This document shows positions 42,572 through 52,419 of a stretch of DNA of 64,000 bases, piece by piece. The DNA is from an uncultured bacterium (GTDB taxonomy: Bacteria; Pseudomonadota; Alphaproteobacteria; Sphingomonadales; Sphingomonadaceae): positions 35,585 to 99,584 of the forward strand of contig CAISGR010000318.1 in assembly GCA_903884945.1 (NCBI GenBank). The letters run 5' to 3'. The position numbers and the translations under genes are program-made. Every line of letters begins with the position of its first letter. Position 1 is the stretch's first letter. The notes under the pieces are model-generated. The model did no database searches and had not been told where the DNA came from. It saw only the letters and a program-made list of their open reading frames with translations.

Positions 42572-44775
42572 GCGGCGAGCTCGCGGGTTACCGGCTGGCC
42601 GGGCAGCAGGCGGAAGGGGATTCCGCGCTCGGAGAGGGTTAGGGCGTCACCCGAGACGAGGCTGTATTCAGCGGCTTCAAGGCTGACCGAGACGTCGATG
42701 CGGCGGCCATGAAAGTGCAGCCTGAAACGATAGGGGCCAAGCACGGGCACCGCGATCGGCGCGAAGCTGAGACCTCCGTCATCCGCGCGCATGCCGGCAA
42801 AGCCCATGGCCAGCGCGGTCCAGCTGCCGGCCAGTGCCGCCATGTGCAGGCCGTGATCGCTGTTGCCGAACAGGTCGCACAGATCGGTGAGGGCGCTGAC
42901 CTGCCAATAGGCTGCGGCGCGCGGCGCATCGCCGATCCCGGCGGCAGCGGTAGCGAAGGCGCTCGCCGACAATGTGGAATCATGCACCGTCACCGCCTCA
43001 TAGGCATCGAGCATCCGCGCCCGCATGTCCGGGTCGAAGCTGTCGCGCAGCACTGTCGTCGCCAGGATCGCATCGGCCTGCTTGGAGACCTGGTGGCGAT
43101 AGATCGTCAGCGGATGGAAATGCATCAGCAGCGGATATTGCTCGGCCGGCGTCGTCGCGAAGGGCCAGGCCTGCTTGCCGAAGAAGCCTTCGTCCTGCGC
43201 ATAGATGTCGCGGGCCGGATCACGGGGGAGGAGCATCGCCTCAGCGGCGCGTTCCATCGCCGCGACTTCCTCGGGGGTGAGCAACGCCTCGAAGCCTGGC
43301 TGTCGCGCCACGGCGGCCGCGAAGCGCAGATGCGCCGCCGCCATCATGTTGGTGTAGAGATTGTTGTCGACGATCGCGCTGTATTCGTCCGGCCCGGTCA
43401 CGCGGTTGATGACGAAGGCATTCCCCCGGGCGGGATCGTGATAGCCGATTTCCAGCCAGATCCGTGCGGTTTCGGCGAGCATCTCGGCACCGCCCTCGGT
43501 GAGGATCGTCCGGTCGCCGGTCGCATCGACATAGAGTTGCAGCGCATGGGCGATGTCGGCGTTGATGTGATACTGCGCCGACCCGGCCGGGAAGAAGGAC
43601 GAGCATTCCGCGCCGGCGATGGTGCGCCAGGGATAGAGCGCGCCCCGCTCATGCCCCATCGCCCGGGCATTGTGTCGCGCCGGCTCCAGCCGGGCGATCC
43701 GCCATCGCAGCATGGCCTGCGCGATCTCGGGGCGCAGGAAGACCAGCGCCGGCAGGACATAGCTGTCGGCATCCCAGAAGACATGGCCTTCATAGCCTTC
43801 GCCGGTCTGCCCCTTGGCGCCGATGGAGGTCGTGCCGTCGCGCCCTACCGCCTGGACGAGCTGGAACAGAGCATGGCGCAGCGCCTGGGTTGCGCGGGGG
43901 GCCGCATCGAAGTCGACCTGCGCGTCCTGCCAATAGCCGGCGAACCACTCGGCCTGTTCGGTGGCAAGCCGATCGAACCCGGCTTCGCGTGCCGCCTCCA
44001 GCGCGGCCTGCGCTGCCGAGAGCGCGGATCCGCTCGAATCGGGTCCCTGGCAGGCAGCATAAGCAGCGATGCACCCGGAACCGGAAGCGACGGCGTCCCC
44101 GCCGCCCGCCGCCAGCGCCGCAACGGCAAAGCCGCTGCGCCGCAGCCGGTCCACGCGCCCGATCGCCACGGGCGTATCGATGGTCGCGGTCTCCTCCCAC
44201 GGGGAGGCACCGAAACCGGGGCCGACACGGGGGTCATAGACGGCATCGCTCCCGGTATCGGTGGTGCTGGCCGGTGGCGGCGATACGACGGGACGCACCT
44301 CCAGGCGATGCGCGCCGTCCGCGGCGATCCGGACCCGGGTTGCAACCACACCAGGCCGTGTCATCGACACCAGCCGGTCGATCTCGACGATCGTTCCGGC
44401 GACTTCATGGCGGCTGGTCAGCATGCCCTGTGCCATGTCCAGCGAGAGGGCCGCGGGGGCGGGCAGGGCGTTTCCGTCCAGCGTGACGCGCACCTGAGTC
44501 GCATCGGCCACGGCCAGCCGGCTGTCGCTCTCGCGCGCATAGCCATGCGCCGCCTCGTGATAGGCGATCGGCATGATCTCGTAGACGCCGTTGAGGTAGA
44601 TCTTGGCATCTTCCGGTCCACCGCCCGGGCCGCGCATCCCGACAAAGCCGTTGCTGAGCGCGAATACCGAGGGAACATGGGGCAGCGTCACCGCCGCGCC
44701 ATCGGCTGTCAGCCGCCAGCCATCGCCTCCGAAGGGCACTGATGCCAATGCCGCGTCCGGAATTACTCGACCCAC
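42568..44775 (-). CDS. Glycoside hydrolase family 65 disaccharide phosphorylase
   Basis: GHVFWDADSYVLPALVFLRPEIAQAMLRWRIARLEPARHNA; catalytic region RVTGPDEYSAIVDNNLYTNMMA. Confidence 0.93.
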   Translation of the reverse strand: MGRVIPDAALASVPFGGDGWRLTADGAAVTLPHVPSVFALSNGFVGMRGPGGGPEDAKIYLNGVYEIMPIAYHEAAHGYARESDSRLAVADATQVRVTLDGNALPAPAALSLDMAQGMLTSRHEVAGTIVEIDRLVSMTRPGVVATRVRIAADGAHRLEVRPVVSPPPASTTDTGSDAVYDPRVGPGFGASPWEETATIDTPVAIGRVDRLRRSGFAVAALAAGGGDAVASGSGCIAAYAACQGPDSSGSALSAAQAALEAAREAGFDRLATEQAEWFAGYWQDAQVDFDAAPRATQALRHALFQLVQAVGRDGTTSIGAKGQTGEGYEGHVFWDADSYVLPALVFLRPEIAQAMLRWRIARLEPARHNARAMGHERGALYPWRTIAGAECSSFFPAGSAQYHINADIAHALQLYVDATGDRTILTEGGAEMLAETARIWLEIGYHDPARGNAFVINRVTGPDEYSAIVDNNLYTNMMAAAHLRFAAAVARQPGFEALLTPEEVAAMERAAEAMLLPRDPARDIYAQDEGFFGKQAWPFATTPAEQYPLLMHFHPLTIYRHQVSKQADAILATTVLRDSFDPDMRARMLDAYEAVTVHDSTLSASAFATAAAGIGDAPRAAAYWQVSALTDLCDLFGNSDHGLHMAALAGSWTALAMGFAGMRADDGGLSFAPIAVPVLGPYRFRLHFHGRRIDVSVSLEAAEYSLVSGDALTLSERGIPFRLLPGQPVTRELAA

Positions 44776-44818
44776 GTCTTACCCTCTCTAGAAACTGGTT
44801 GCGCGAACAGCGCGCTTG

Positions 44819-44838
44819 TTATGATATGCATTTCATAA
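44819..44838. promoter_or_regulatory. Second LacI-family operator candidate
   Basis: TTATGATATGCATTTCATAA, 20-bp palindrome with one mismatched pair, between divergent GH65 and MFS genes. Confidence 0.75.
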
Positions 44839-44899
44839 TAGATTTCCCGGACGTGACAAGCCCATCGGAGAACGGTGGCGCGCCCGGGGAGGGGCCAGA

Positions 44900-46171
44900 A
44901 TGACCCATTTGAGACTGAAGCTCGCCATCCTGCTGAGTTACGCGATCTTCGCGGTGCTGCTGAACAGCGTCGGCACGGTCATCCTGCAGTCGATCGAATA
45001 TTTCCGCGTGGGCAAGGTTTCGGCGAGCACGCTCGAGGGTTTCAAGGACCTGACCATCGCGGTCGTCAGCTTCGTGGTCGCCTCGGCCCTGCCGCGGATC
45101 GGCTATCGGCGCAGCATGATGATCGGCCTCGGCAGCGTGGGCGTCGCCTGCCTGATGATGCCGATCGCCAATGCGTTCTGGATGACGCGGCTGCTGTTCA
45201 TGGCAACCGGCTTCGGTTTTGCGCTGACCAAGGTGAGCGTCTACTCGTTCGTCGGGCTCCTCACGGACAGCCCGCGCAGCCACGCCAGCCTGCTCAACGT
45301 GATCGAGGGCGTGTTCATGCTGGGTGTGCTCGGCGGCTATTGGCTGTTCAGCGGGTTCATCGAAGCGGGCAACCCTGCCTCGGCATCCTGGCTGTCCGTC
45401 TACTGGTATCTCGCCGCGGCATGCGCGGTGGCGGTCGCGCTGCTGGCGATCACGCGATTCGACGAATCGGCGGCGCATGCGGATGGAACGGCGTCCTCGC
45501 TAAGGGGCGATTTCGCGGCGATGCTCGCGCTGGTCGTGCGGCCGCTTACCCTGGTCTTCATCCTTTCGGTCTTCCTCTATGTCCTGGTCGAGCAGGGCAT
45601 TGGCTCGTGGTTGCCGACCTTCAACCGCGAACTGCTCGGGCTGTCGGCGCCGATGAGCGTTCAGGCCGCGTCGATCTTCGCCTGCGGCCTTGCGGTGGGG
45701 CGGCTCGCGGCGGGGGCGATCGTGCGGCGTACGGGCTGGTATCGCCTGCTGCTCGGATGCTTTGTCGGCATGGGGGTGCTGATCCTGCTGGCGCTGCCGC
45801 TCGCCCCGGCCCATCCCGGCGTGGTCGACACCTGGGCACAGGCGCCGCTTGCCGCCCTGATCTTTCCGCTGATCGGAGTCATCATGGCGCCGATCTATCC
45901 GGCGCTCAATTCGGCCATCCTCAGTGCGATGCCCCGCAGCACGCATGCCGCCATGGTCGGGCTGATCGTCGTCTTTTCGGCGCTCGGCGGCACGACCGGC
46001 TCGCTGATCGTGGGGCGGACCTTTGCCGCCACGGGCGGTGCGACCGCTTTCTATCTGCTGCTCGTCCCGATCGCGGGCTCGATCGTCGCGATCGTCCTCC
46101 TGCGTCGCCGGATCGAGCAACAGGCGGAGGAGCGCCGGGTCGCCGATGCGGCGCAGCCGTCAATGACCTAG
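44900..46171 (+). CDS. MFS transporter (probable sugar permease)
   Basis: About 12 TM segments; divergent from GH65 and sharing the operator region. Confidence 0.88.
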   Translation: MTHLRLKLAILLSYAIFAVLLNSVGTVILQSIEYFRVGKVSASTLEGFKDLTIAVVSFVVASALPRIGYRRSMMIGLGSVGVACLMMPIANAFWMTRLLFMATGFGFALTKVSVYSFVGLLTDSPRSHASLLNVIEGVFMLGVLGGYWLFSGFIEAGNPASASWLSVYWYLAAACAVAVALLAITRFDESAAHADGTASSLRGDFAAMLALVVRPLTLVFILSVFLYVLVEQGIGSWLPTFNRELLGLSAPMSVQAASIFACGLAVGRLAAGAIVRRTGWYRLLLGCFVGMGVLILLALPLAPAHPGVVDTWAQAPLAALIFPLIGVIMAPIYPALNSAILSAMPRSTHAAMVGLIVVFSALGGTTGSLIVGRTFAATGGATAFYLLLVPIAGSIVAIVLLRRRIEQQAEERRVADAAQPSMT

Positions 46172-46196
46172 GCGCCGGGCGGACGGGGGCGGCGCG

Positions 46197-47576
46197 TCAG
46201 CCGTACCTTTCCTTGAGCATCGCCCAGGCCGCGCGCAGGCCAAGGGCGTCACCCCCCTTCGGGCGACCGGGCTTGCTCGCGGGGCGCCAGGCGAAGGTGT
46301 CGAAATGGGCCCAGGGCGTCCCCTCGGGTACGAACCGCCGCAGGAACAACGCTGCCGTCACCGCGCCGGCAAAGCCGCCGTCGGGTGCATTGACCATGTC
46401 GGCAATGTCGGACTTGAGCATTTCGTCATAGCCGTCCCACAGGGGAAGGCGCCACAGCGGGTCATCCACCGTCCGGGCGGCTGCGAACAGCGCCTCGGCG
46501 AGCGGTTCGTCATTGACGAAGGTCGCCGGCAGGTCCGGCCCGACCGCGACGCGGGCGGCGCCGGTGAGCGTGGCGAAATCGAGGATCAACTCCGGCTTTT
46601 CCTCGCCCGCGCGGGTGAGCGCGTCGCCGAGGACCAGTCGGCCCTCGGCGTCGGTATTGGTGTTCTCGACCGTCAGGCCCTTGCGCGTCCTGAGCACGTC
46701 GCCGGGCCGGAAGGCGTTGCCGGCGATCGCGTTCTCGACGGCCGGAATCAGCAGGTGGAGCCGCACCTTGAGGCGCGCCGCCATCACCAACCCGGCCAGC
46801 GCGAGCGCGTGCGCGGCACCGCCCATATCCTTCTTCATCAGCCGCATGCCCGAACTCGGCTTGATATCGAGCCCGCCCGAATCGAAGCAGACGCCCTTGC
46901 CGACGATTGCGATACGCGGGCTCTTCGGATCGCCCCATTCGAGTTCGATCAGTCGCGGCTCGCGACCCTTGGCAGCGGCCTGTCCGACCGCCTGGACCAT
47001 GGGATAGCCCTTCGCGAGCGCTTCGCCCTTCGTGACGTGGATCGCGCCCCCATATTTCTCGGTGAGCCCGCGGGCCTCTGCCTCGAGCTCGGCCGGACCG
47101 AGATCGGCGGCGCCGGTATTGACCAGATCGCGAACCTGCGTGGTCGCGGCGGCGATCCTGGTCACCTCCTCGAAGCGCGCGGGCTCCGCCGAGAGCAGGA
47201 CGCGGGGGCCGTCGCCCTCCGGCTTGCGATAGCGATCGAAGCGGTATTGCCCGAGCAGCCAGCCCAGCATCGCCGCGCCGGCCTCGCCCGACAGGCGATA
47301 GCTGCCCTCGGGCAGGGTTTCGGCCAGCTTGGCGATATCCCAGGCGCCGAGCGTGGCGGATGCGACTGCAAGCGCGACGGACCAGTCATCGGCGGCCTCG
47401 CCCGGGACGATCGCGCTGCTCCCTGCCTTCTCGCTCATCTTCTGCGCGGCGATCGCGGCCCGGGAGCGCGGCGGCTGGGCCTTGAGCCATGTGTCGAAGC
47501 CCGCAGCCTCGATGATTTCGATGGTTCGGGCCGGCTGGCCGCGATCGGGCTGGAGTAGATCGGTATAGGTGGTCAT
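46197..47576 (-). CDS. Leucyl aminopeptidase family (M17)
   Basis: GKGVCFDSGGLDIKPSSGMRLMKKDMGGAAHALALA; NTDAEGRLVLGDALTRA. Confidence 0.95.
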   Translation of the reverse strand: MTTYTDLLQPDRGQPARTIEIIEAAGFDTWLKAQPPRSRAAIAAQKMSEKAGSSAIVPGEAADDWSVALAVASATLGAWDIAKLAETLPEGSYRLSGEAGAAMLGWLLGQYRFDRYRKPEGDGPRVLLSAEPARFEEVTRIAAATTQVRDLVNTGAADLGPAELEAEARGLTEKYGGAIHVTKGEALAKGYPMVQAVGQAAAKGREPRLIELEWGDPKSPRIAIVGKGVCFDSGGLDIKPSSGMRLMKKDMGGAAHALALAGLVMAARLKVRLHLLIPAVENAIAGNAFRPGDVLRTRKGLTVENTNTDAEGRLVLGDALTRAGEEKPELILDFATLTGAARVAVGPDLPATFVNDEPLAEALFAAARTVDDPLWRLPLWDGYDEMLKSDIADMVNAPDGGFAGAVTAALFLRRFVPEGTPWAHFDTFAWRPASKPGRPKGGDALGLRAAWAMLKERYG

Positions 47577-48979
47577 CAGCGGTTCGTCGGCGCCAGGAGG
47601 AACTGTTCGAGCCGGCCATTCTCGCCCGGCTCCGCATAGGTGCTGACCGCCAGCACCTTGTCGCCATAAGTGACGCGGTAGTTGCGGTTGACGAAGCCGC
47701 CCCGAAGGCGCGCCTTGCCGCTCTGCTCGAACTTGGCCGGCTCGCCGAGCGGGGACAGGCTGTTGCGGTAATCGTCGAGCGTTACCGGGGTGAAATAATA
47801 ATTGGCGTCTTCCGTGAGCAACGCCCGGTCGAGCGTACCGCCCCGCAGCTGGTCGAATACCCGCCTGACGCGTACCAGCGCGGCGGTATCCGCTGCGTCG
47901 GCGGGCGGCGCGGGCAGCGCTGCCTTGGCGACGCCCTGCGCGATCGCCATGAAGGCATCGCCCGACCAGCTGTTGGTGAGGACGACGATGGCGGCCCGAT
48001 CGTCCGGGAAGACGATGTTCTCCGACAGGAAGCCCACCGCCTCACCGCTATGCTCGACATAGCGGCGGCCGTTGGCGCTGCCCGTGGCAACGCCCAGGCC
48101 ATAGCCGTTGCTTGATCCGTCGGCGAGCTTCACCGGCGTTTCCTGGAGCATCCAGTCCTCGGGTGCGAGGATGCGGCGGTCGAGCCGCGCAATATCCCAT
48201 TTGGCGAGATCGCGGGCGCTCATCGACAGTTCGCCGGCCGCATACAGCCAGCCATGCGCGGCGGGGGTCACCGCGCGGACCGGACCCATCGCGGCGCGGC
48301 CATAGCCCTGCGGGAAACCCTTGCCGATCGCGAGATCCTGGTCGAACGCGATGATGTCGAGCGGCTTGAAGATGCGCGCCTTGAGAAAGTCGAGCAACGG
48401 CACCCCGGCCACTTTCTCGACGATCATCCCGGCGACGACATAGCCGGTATTCGAATATTGCCACTGGGTGCCGGGGGCGAAATCGAGTTGCTTTTTGGCC
48501 CAGCGATCGACGATGCCTTGCGGCGACACGGGGGTCGCCATTGCCTTGAAGCTATAATCCTGCGGCCAATAGTCCTGCAGGCCGGAGGTGTGCGAGAGCA
48601 GCTGGCGGATCGTGATTGCATCGCTGCCCGTGATGTCCGGCACATATTTCGCGACCTTGTCGTCAAGGCTCAGCTTGCCGTCCCGCGCGAGCAGCAGGAC
48701 TGCGGCGGCGGTGAATTGCTTGGAGATGGATGCGATCTGATAGGGCGCATCGTCGCGCGCGACGGGCATTGCCTCGGACTGCTTGCCATAGGCCTTGGCG
48801 AAGACGACCTCGCCGCCGCGCACGATCGCGACGGAAGCCGATGGCGTGCCGCTCTTCGCCAGCGCGTCGGCGACGATCTGGTCGACCTGGGCGCGTTCGC
48901 CGGCGCTAAGCGTCTGGGCGAGGGCCGGCGTGGCGGCGAACAAGGCGAGGGCGGCAACGGCGGTACGGAAAATGGGCAT
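47576..48979 (-). CDS. Serine hydrolase, beta-lactamase class C-like
   Basis: Signal peptide MPIFRTAVAALALFAATPALAQ; SISKQFTAAAVLLL (SxxK); YSNTGYVVAG (YxN). Confidence 0.92.
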   Translation of the reverse strand: MPIFRTAVAALALFAATPALAQTLSAGERAQVDQIVADALAKSGTPSASVAIVRGGEVVFAKAYGKQSEAMPVARDDAPYQIASISKQFTAAAVLLLARDGKLSLDDKVAKYVPDITGSDAITIRQLLSHTSGLQDYWPQDYSFKAMATPVSPQGIVDRWAKKQLDFAPGTQWQYSNTGYVVAGMIVEKVAGVPLLDFLKARIFKPLDIIAFDQDLAIGKGFPQGYGRAAMGPVRAVTPAAHGWLYAAGELSMSARDLAKWDIARLDRRILAPEDWMLQETPVKLADGSSNGYGLGVATGSANGRRYVEHSGEAVGFLSENIVFPDDRAAIVVLTNSWSGDAFMAIAQGVAKAALPAPPADAADTAALVRVRRVFDQLRGGTLDRALLTEDANYYFTPVTLDDYRNSLSPLGEPAKFEQSGKARLRGGFVNRNYRVTYGDKVLAVSTYAEPGENGRLEQFLLAPTNR

Positions 48980-49148
48980 CTGTCTGGGGTTCCGGGAGCA
49001 GCTGAACGGCAGCGACCATAGGAGGCCGGAGCGCGCTCGTGAAGCCGGTGCCACCCGCATCGGCGGATCATGACGGCTTTGTCATCGGAACAATGGAAAC
49101 GCCCGCCTGTTGGGCCCTCGGGTGGGAGCGTCGGACAGGGAAGTCGTC

Positions 49149-51530
49149 ATGGGCAATCGCCACAGTTGGTCAGCCATCGTCCTCGGCGCAGTGATCGCGC
49201 TGATCGGGCTCGTACTGGCGGTAGGGGGCGTGTGGCTCGCGGCGCTGGGCGGCTCTCCCTATTATCTGGTCACCGGCACGGCGATGCTCGTAGCGGGCTG
49301 GATGCTCGCGCGGCAGCGATCGCTCGGGGGCTGGATCTATGGCGCCGTCGTGGTGCTGACCCTGGTTTGGGCGTTCTTCGAGACCGGCACGAATCCATGG
49401 GCGCTGGTACCGCGTATCATCGCGCCGATCGTGTTGCTGATTGCGGTGATCCTCGTGATGCCAACTCTCTCGAGGGCGCCGGGCCGCTGGCGGGTCGCGC
49501 TCGGATCGGCGGCGGGCGTGCTGGTGGCGACCGCGATCCTGTTCGTTGCGCTGGCGGGCGGGCGTGACAGCGCCGTTGCCGCATTGCCCGCGCAGCAGTC
49601 GCCGGGCATGGGCGATCCGTCCGGGCAGGCGACCGGCGCCGACTGGCCGGCCTATGGTGGCACCTACAGCGCGCGGCGCTTTTCGCCGCTGACCGAGATT
49701 ACCGCAGCGAATGTCGGCAAGCTGCAGCGTGCCTGGCTGACGCATACCGGCGACATGCCTTCCAGCCCGGCGATCGCCAAGACCTATGGCGCGGAGAACA
49801 CCCCGCTCAAGATCGGCGACAGCCTCTATGTCTGCACCCCCAAGAACCTCGTGATCGCGCTCGACGCCGCGACGGGCAGGCAGCGCTGGCGCTTCGACCC
49901 CAGGGTTTCCGACGAGGCCATTCCCTATACCGCGGCATGCCGCGGCGTGAGCTATTATGCGGTGCCGGGGGTTGCTGCCGGTTCGGCCTGCGCGACGCGC
50001 ATCATCGAAGGCACGCTCGACGGGCGGCTCTTCGCGCTCGATGCGGCAACGGGTAAGCCCTGTGCGGATTTCGGGGCCGGCGGCCAGGTCGATATCAAGG
50101 CCGGCATGGGTGTCGTGCCGCCGGGCTATGTGTCGATCAATTCCGCGCCGACGATCGTGCGCGGAGTGATCGTGACCGGCCACCAGGTGCTCGACGGGCA
50201 GGATCGCTGGGAGCCCTCGGGCGTGATCCAGGCCTATGATGCGGTGTCCGGCAACCTGCGCTGGGCGTGGGACATGATGCGGCCGGACATCACCGGCATG
50301 CCGCCGGCGGGGCAAACCTATACGCGCGGTACGCCGAACATGTGGACGACCGCTTCGGGAGACGAGCAGCTTGGCCTTGTCTACCTGCCGATGGGCAATT
50401 CGACGGCGGACTATTATTCGGGGCTGCGCCGCCCCGCGGAAAATGATTTCGCCACCTCACTCGTCGCGATCGACGTGATGACGGGCAAGCCGCGCTGGCG
50501 CTTCCAGGCCGTGAAAAAGGACGTATGGGATTACGACTTCGGCAGCCAGGCGACGCTGATCGACTATAAGGGCACGCCCGCGCTGGTGCTCCCGTCGAAG
50601 CAGGGCGACCTTTATGTGCTGGATCGCCGTACCGGACGCCCCCTGACGCCGGTCGGCACGATCAAGGCGCCCGGCGGTGGCGTGGAGCCCGGGCAGCGGG
50701 CGCCGACCCAGATCGTCTCGCTATGGCAGACGCTGCGCAAGCCGGCGCTCACTGAGCGCGACATGTGGGGCATGTCCCCGATCGATCAGATGGTCTGCCG
50801 CATCCAGTTCCGCCGGGCGAGCTACAAGGGCTTCTTCACGCCGCCCGAGGCGGACCGCCATTCGATCCAGTATCCCGGCTATAATGGCGGCAGCGACTGG
50901 GGCGGTATCGCAGTCGATCCGCAGCGGGGCGTGATCGTGGCGAATTACAACGACATGCCGAACTATGTGCAGCTGGTACCCCGTGCCGAGGCGAACAAGC
51001 GCGGCTGGACGCCCCGCGATCAGGCGCGTGGCAAGATCGGCGGGGTCGAAGGCGCGGGCGATCCCCAGGCGAACACGCCCTATGCCATCAACGTCAATGC
51101 CGGCTGGCGGATGCCGTTCACCGGGCTGCTGTGCAAGCAACCGCCTTATGGTGGGATCCGGGCGATCGACATTGCGACCGGCAAGACCCTGTGGGACCGC
51201 CCGCTCGGGACCGCGCGCACCAATGGGCCGTTCGGCATCCCCTCGCATCTGCCGGTCACGATCGGAACGCCCAACAATGGCGGCTCGGTGGTCACCGCGG
51301 GCGGGGTGATCTTCGTTGCCGCGGCAACCGACAACCTGATCCGTGCGATCGATCTGCGCACGGGCAAGACCCTGTGGTCCGACGTGTTGCCGGCGGGTGG
51401 CCAGGCGACGCCGATTGTCTACGAACAGGGTGGCCGCGAATATCTCGTGATCGTCGCGGGTGGTCATCACTTCATGGAGACGCCGATCGGCGATGCCGTC
51501 ATCGCCTATGCGCTGCCCAAACGCGCCTAG
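49149..51530 (+). CDS. gcd: Membrane-bound PQQ-dependent glucose dehydrogenase
   Basis: Five N-terminal TM segments; DWPAYGGTYSARRFSPLTEITAANVGKLQRAW; C-terminal GGVIFVAAATDNLIRAIDLRTGKTLW. Confidence 0.92.
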   Translation: MGNRHSWSAIVLGAVIALIGLVLAVGGVWLAALGGSPYYLVTGTAMLVAGWMLARQRSLGGWIYGAVVVLTLVWAFFETGTNPWALVPRIIAPIVLLIAVILVMPTLSRAPGRWRVALGSAAGVLVATAILFVALAGGRDSAVAALPAQQSPGMGDPSGQATGADWPAYGGTYSARRFSPLTEITAANVGKLQRAWLTHTGDMPSSPAIAKTYGAENTPLKIGDSLYVCTPKNLVIALDAATGRQRWRFDPRVSDEAIPYTAACRGVSYYAVPGVAAGSACATRIIEGTLDGRLFALDAATGKPCADFGAGGQVDIKAGMGVVPPGYVSINSAPTIVRGVIVTGHQVLDGQDRWEPSGVIQAYDAVSGNLRWAWDMMRPDITGMPPAGQTYTRGTPNMWTTASGDEQLGLVYLPMGNSTADYYSGLRRPAENDFATSLVAIDVMTGKPRWRFQAVKKDVWDYDFGSQATLIDYKGTPALVLPSKQGDLYVLDRRTGRPLTPVGTIKAPGGGVEPGQRAPTQIVSLWQTLRKPALTERDMWGMSPIDQMVCRIQFRRASYKGFFTPPEADRHSIQYPGYNGGSDWGGIAVDPQRGVIVANYNDMPNYVQLVPRAEANKRGWTPRDQARGKIGGVEGAGDPQANTPYAINVNAGWRMPFTGLLCKQPPYGGIRAIDIATGKTLWDRPLGTARTNGPFGIPSHLPVTIGTPNNGGSVVTAGGVIFVAAATDNLIRAIDLRTGKTLWSDVLPAGGQATPIVYEQGGREYLVIVAGGHHFMETPIGDAVIAYALPKRA

Positions 51531-51591
51531 GCGGCCGCGCTTGGCCGGGTGATCCGGGCGCGCTACACTCTCCCCGGGAAGGGGAGGATCG

Positions 51592-52380
51592 ATGGAGCGG
51601 ATCCAAGTGCGCCATGCGCTGATCGCCCTGGCGTTGACCGCCTTCGCTGCGCTGGGCACGGTTGCGCTGCTGCTGGTGCTTGGGCCGGACTGGTCGGTCT
51701 ATGCGCCGGCGACCTGCACCGCGACACGTTGCTTCTGCGAGATGCCGCGGATCGGGTCGCTGATCCTGCAGCCGGCCGATAGCTGGTCGTCGCTTGGCTT
51801 CGTGTTCGCGGGCTTCCTGATGATGGTGCTCGCCCGCGCTCCGGCGCGCGGCTCTGCGATGGCGCCGGTCGCGGCCATGGCGTTCGGGATCACGGCGGTC
51901 ATCGTCGGATTGGGATCGTTGCTCCTGCATGCGACGCTGACCCTGTGGGGCCAGTTCTTCGACGTGCTCGGCATGTATCTGGTCGGATGCTTCCTGTTGG
52001 TGAGCGCCCTTTCCCGCTGGAAAGGCATTCCGGACCGGCACGCGATCGCGTTGTATGTCCTGTTATGTGCTGCCTTGGTCGCGGTGCTGATCGCGGCCCC
52101 GGAGGCGCGACGCTGGCTGTTCGCGGTGGTGCTGATCGCGGCGATCGCGGTTGAGCTCGGCCTTGCGCGGCCGCGGCGGCCGGGCGCGCGCCTGCGCTTC
52201 TATGGGGCTGGCATCCTGGTCAATGCGATCGCCTTCGGCATCTGGAACCTTGACCAGCATGGGCTGGTCTGCACGCCGTCGAGCCTGGTCCAGGGACACG
52301 CTGTCTGGCACCTGCTCGGCGCGGTCGCGACGTGGCTGACCTTCGCTTATTATCGCAGCGAGCGGACCGTCACGCTCTGA
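51592..52380 (+). CDS. Ceramidase-like (CREST superfamily) membrane protein
   Basis: LGSLLLHATLTLWGQFFDVLGMYLVG and GHAVWHLLGAVATW conserved H/D/H motifs; about 7 TM segments. Confidence 0.8.
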   Translation: MERIQVRHALIALALTAFAALGTVALLLVLGPDWSVYAPATCTATRCFCEMPRIGSLILQPADSWSSLGFVFAGFLMMVLARAPARGSAMAPVAAMAFGITAVIVGLGSLLLHATLTLWGQFFDVLGMYLVGCFLLVSALSRWKGIPDRHAIALYVLLCAALVAVLIAAPEARRWLFAVVLIAAIAVELGLARPRRPGARLRFYGAGILVNAIAFGIWNLDQHGLVCTPSSLVQGHAVWHLLGAVATWLTFAYYRSERTVTL

Positions 52381-52419
52381 CCCGCGCGACATGGCGACGA
52401 AGCTTCGTGCCCTGGCTGC

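Noticed and set aside
42709-44742. 677-aa plus-strand ORF antisense to GH65
   Set aside because: Antisense shadow; GH65 catalytic motifs are on the minus strand.
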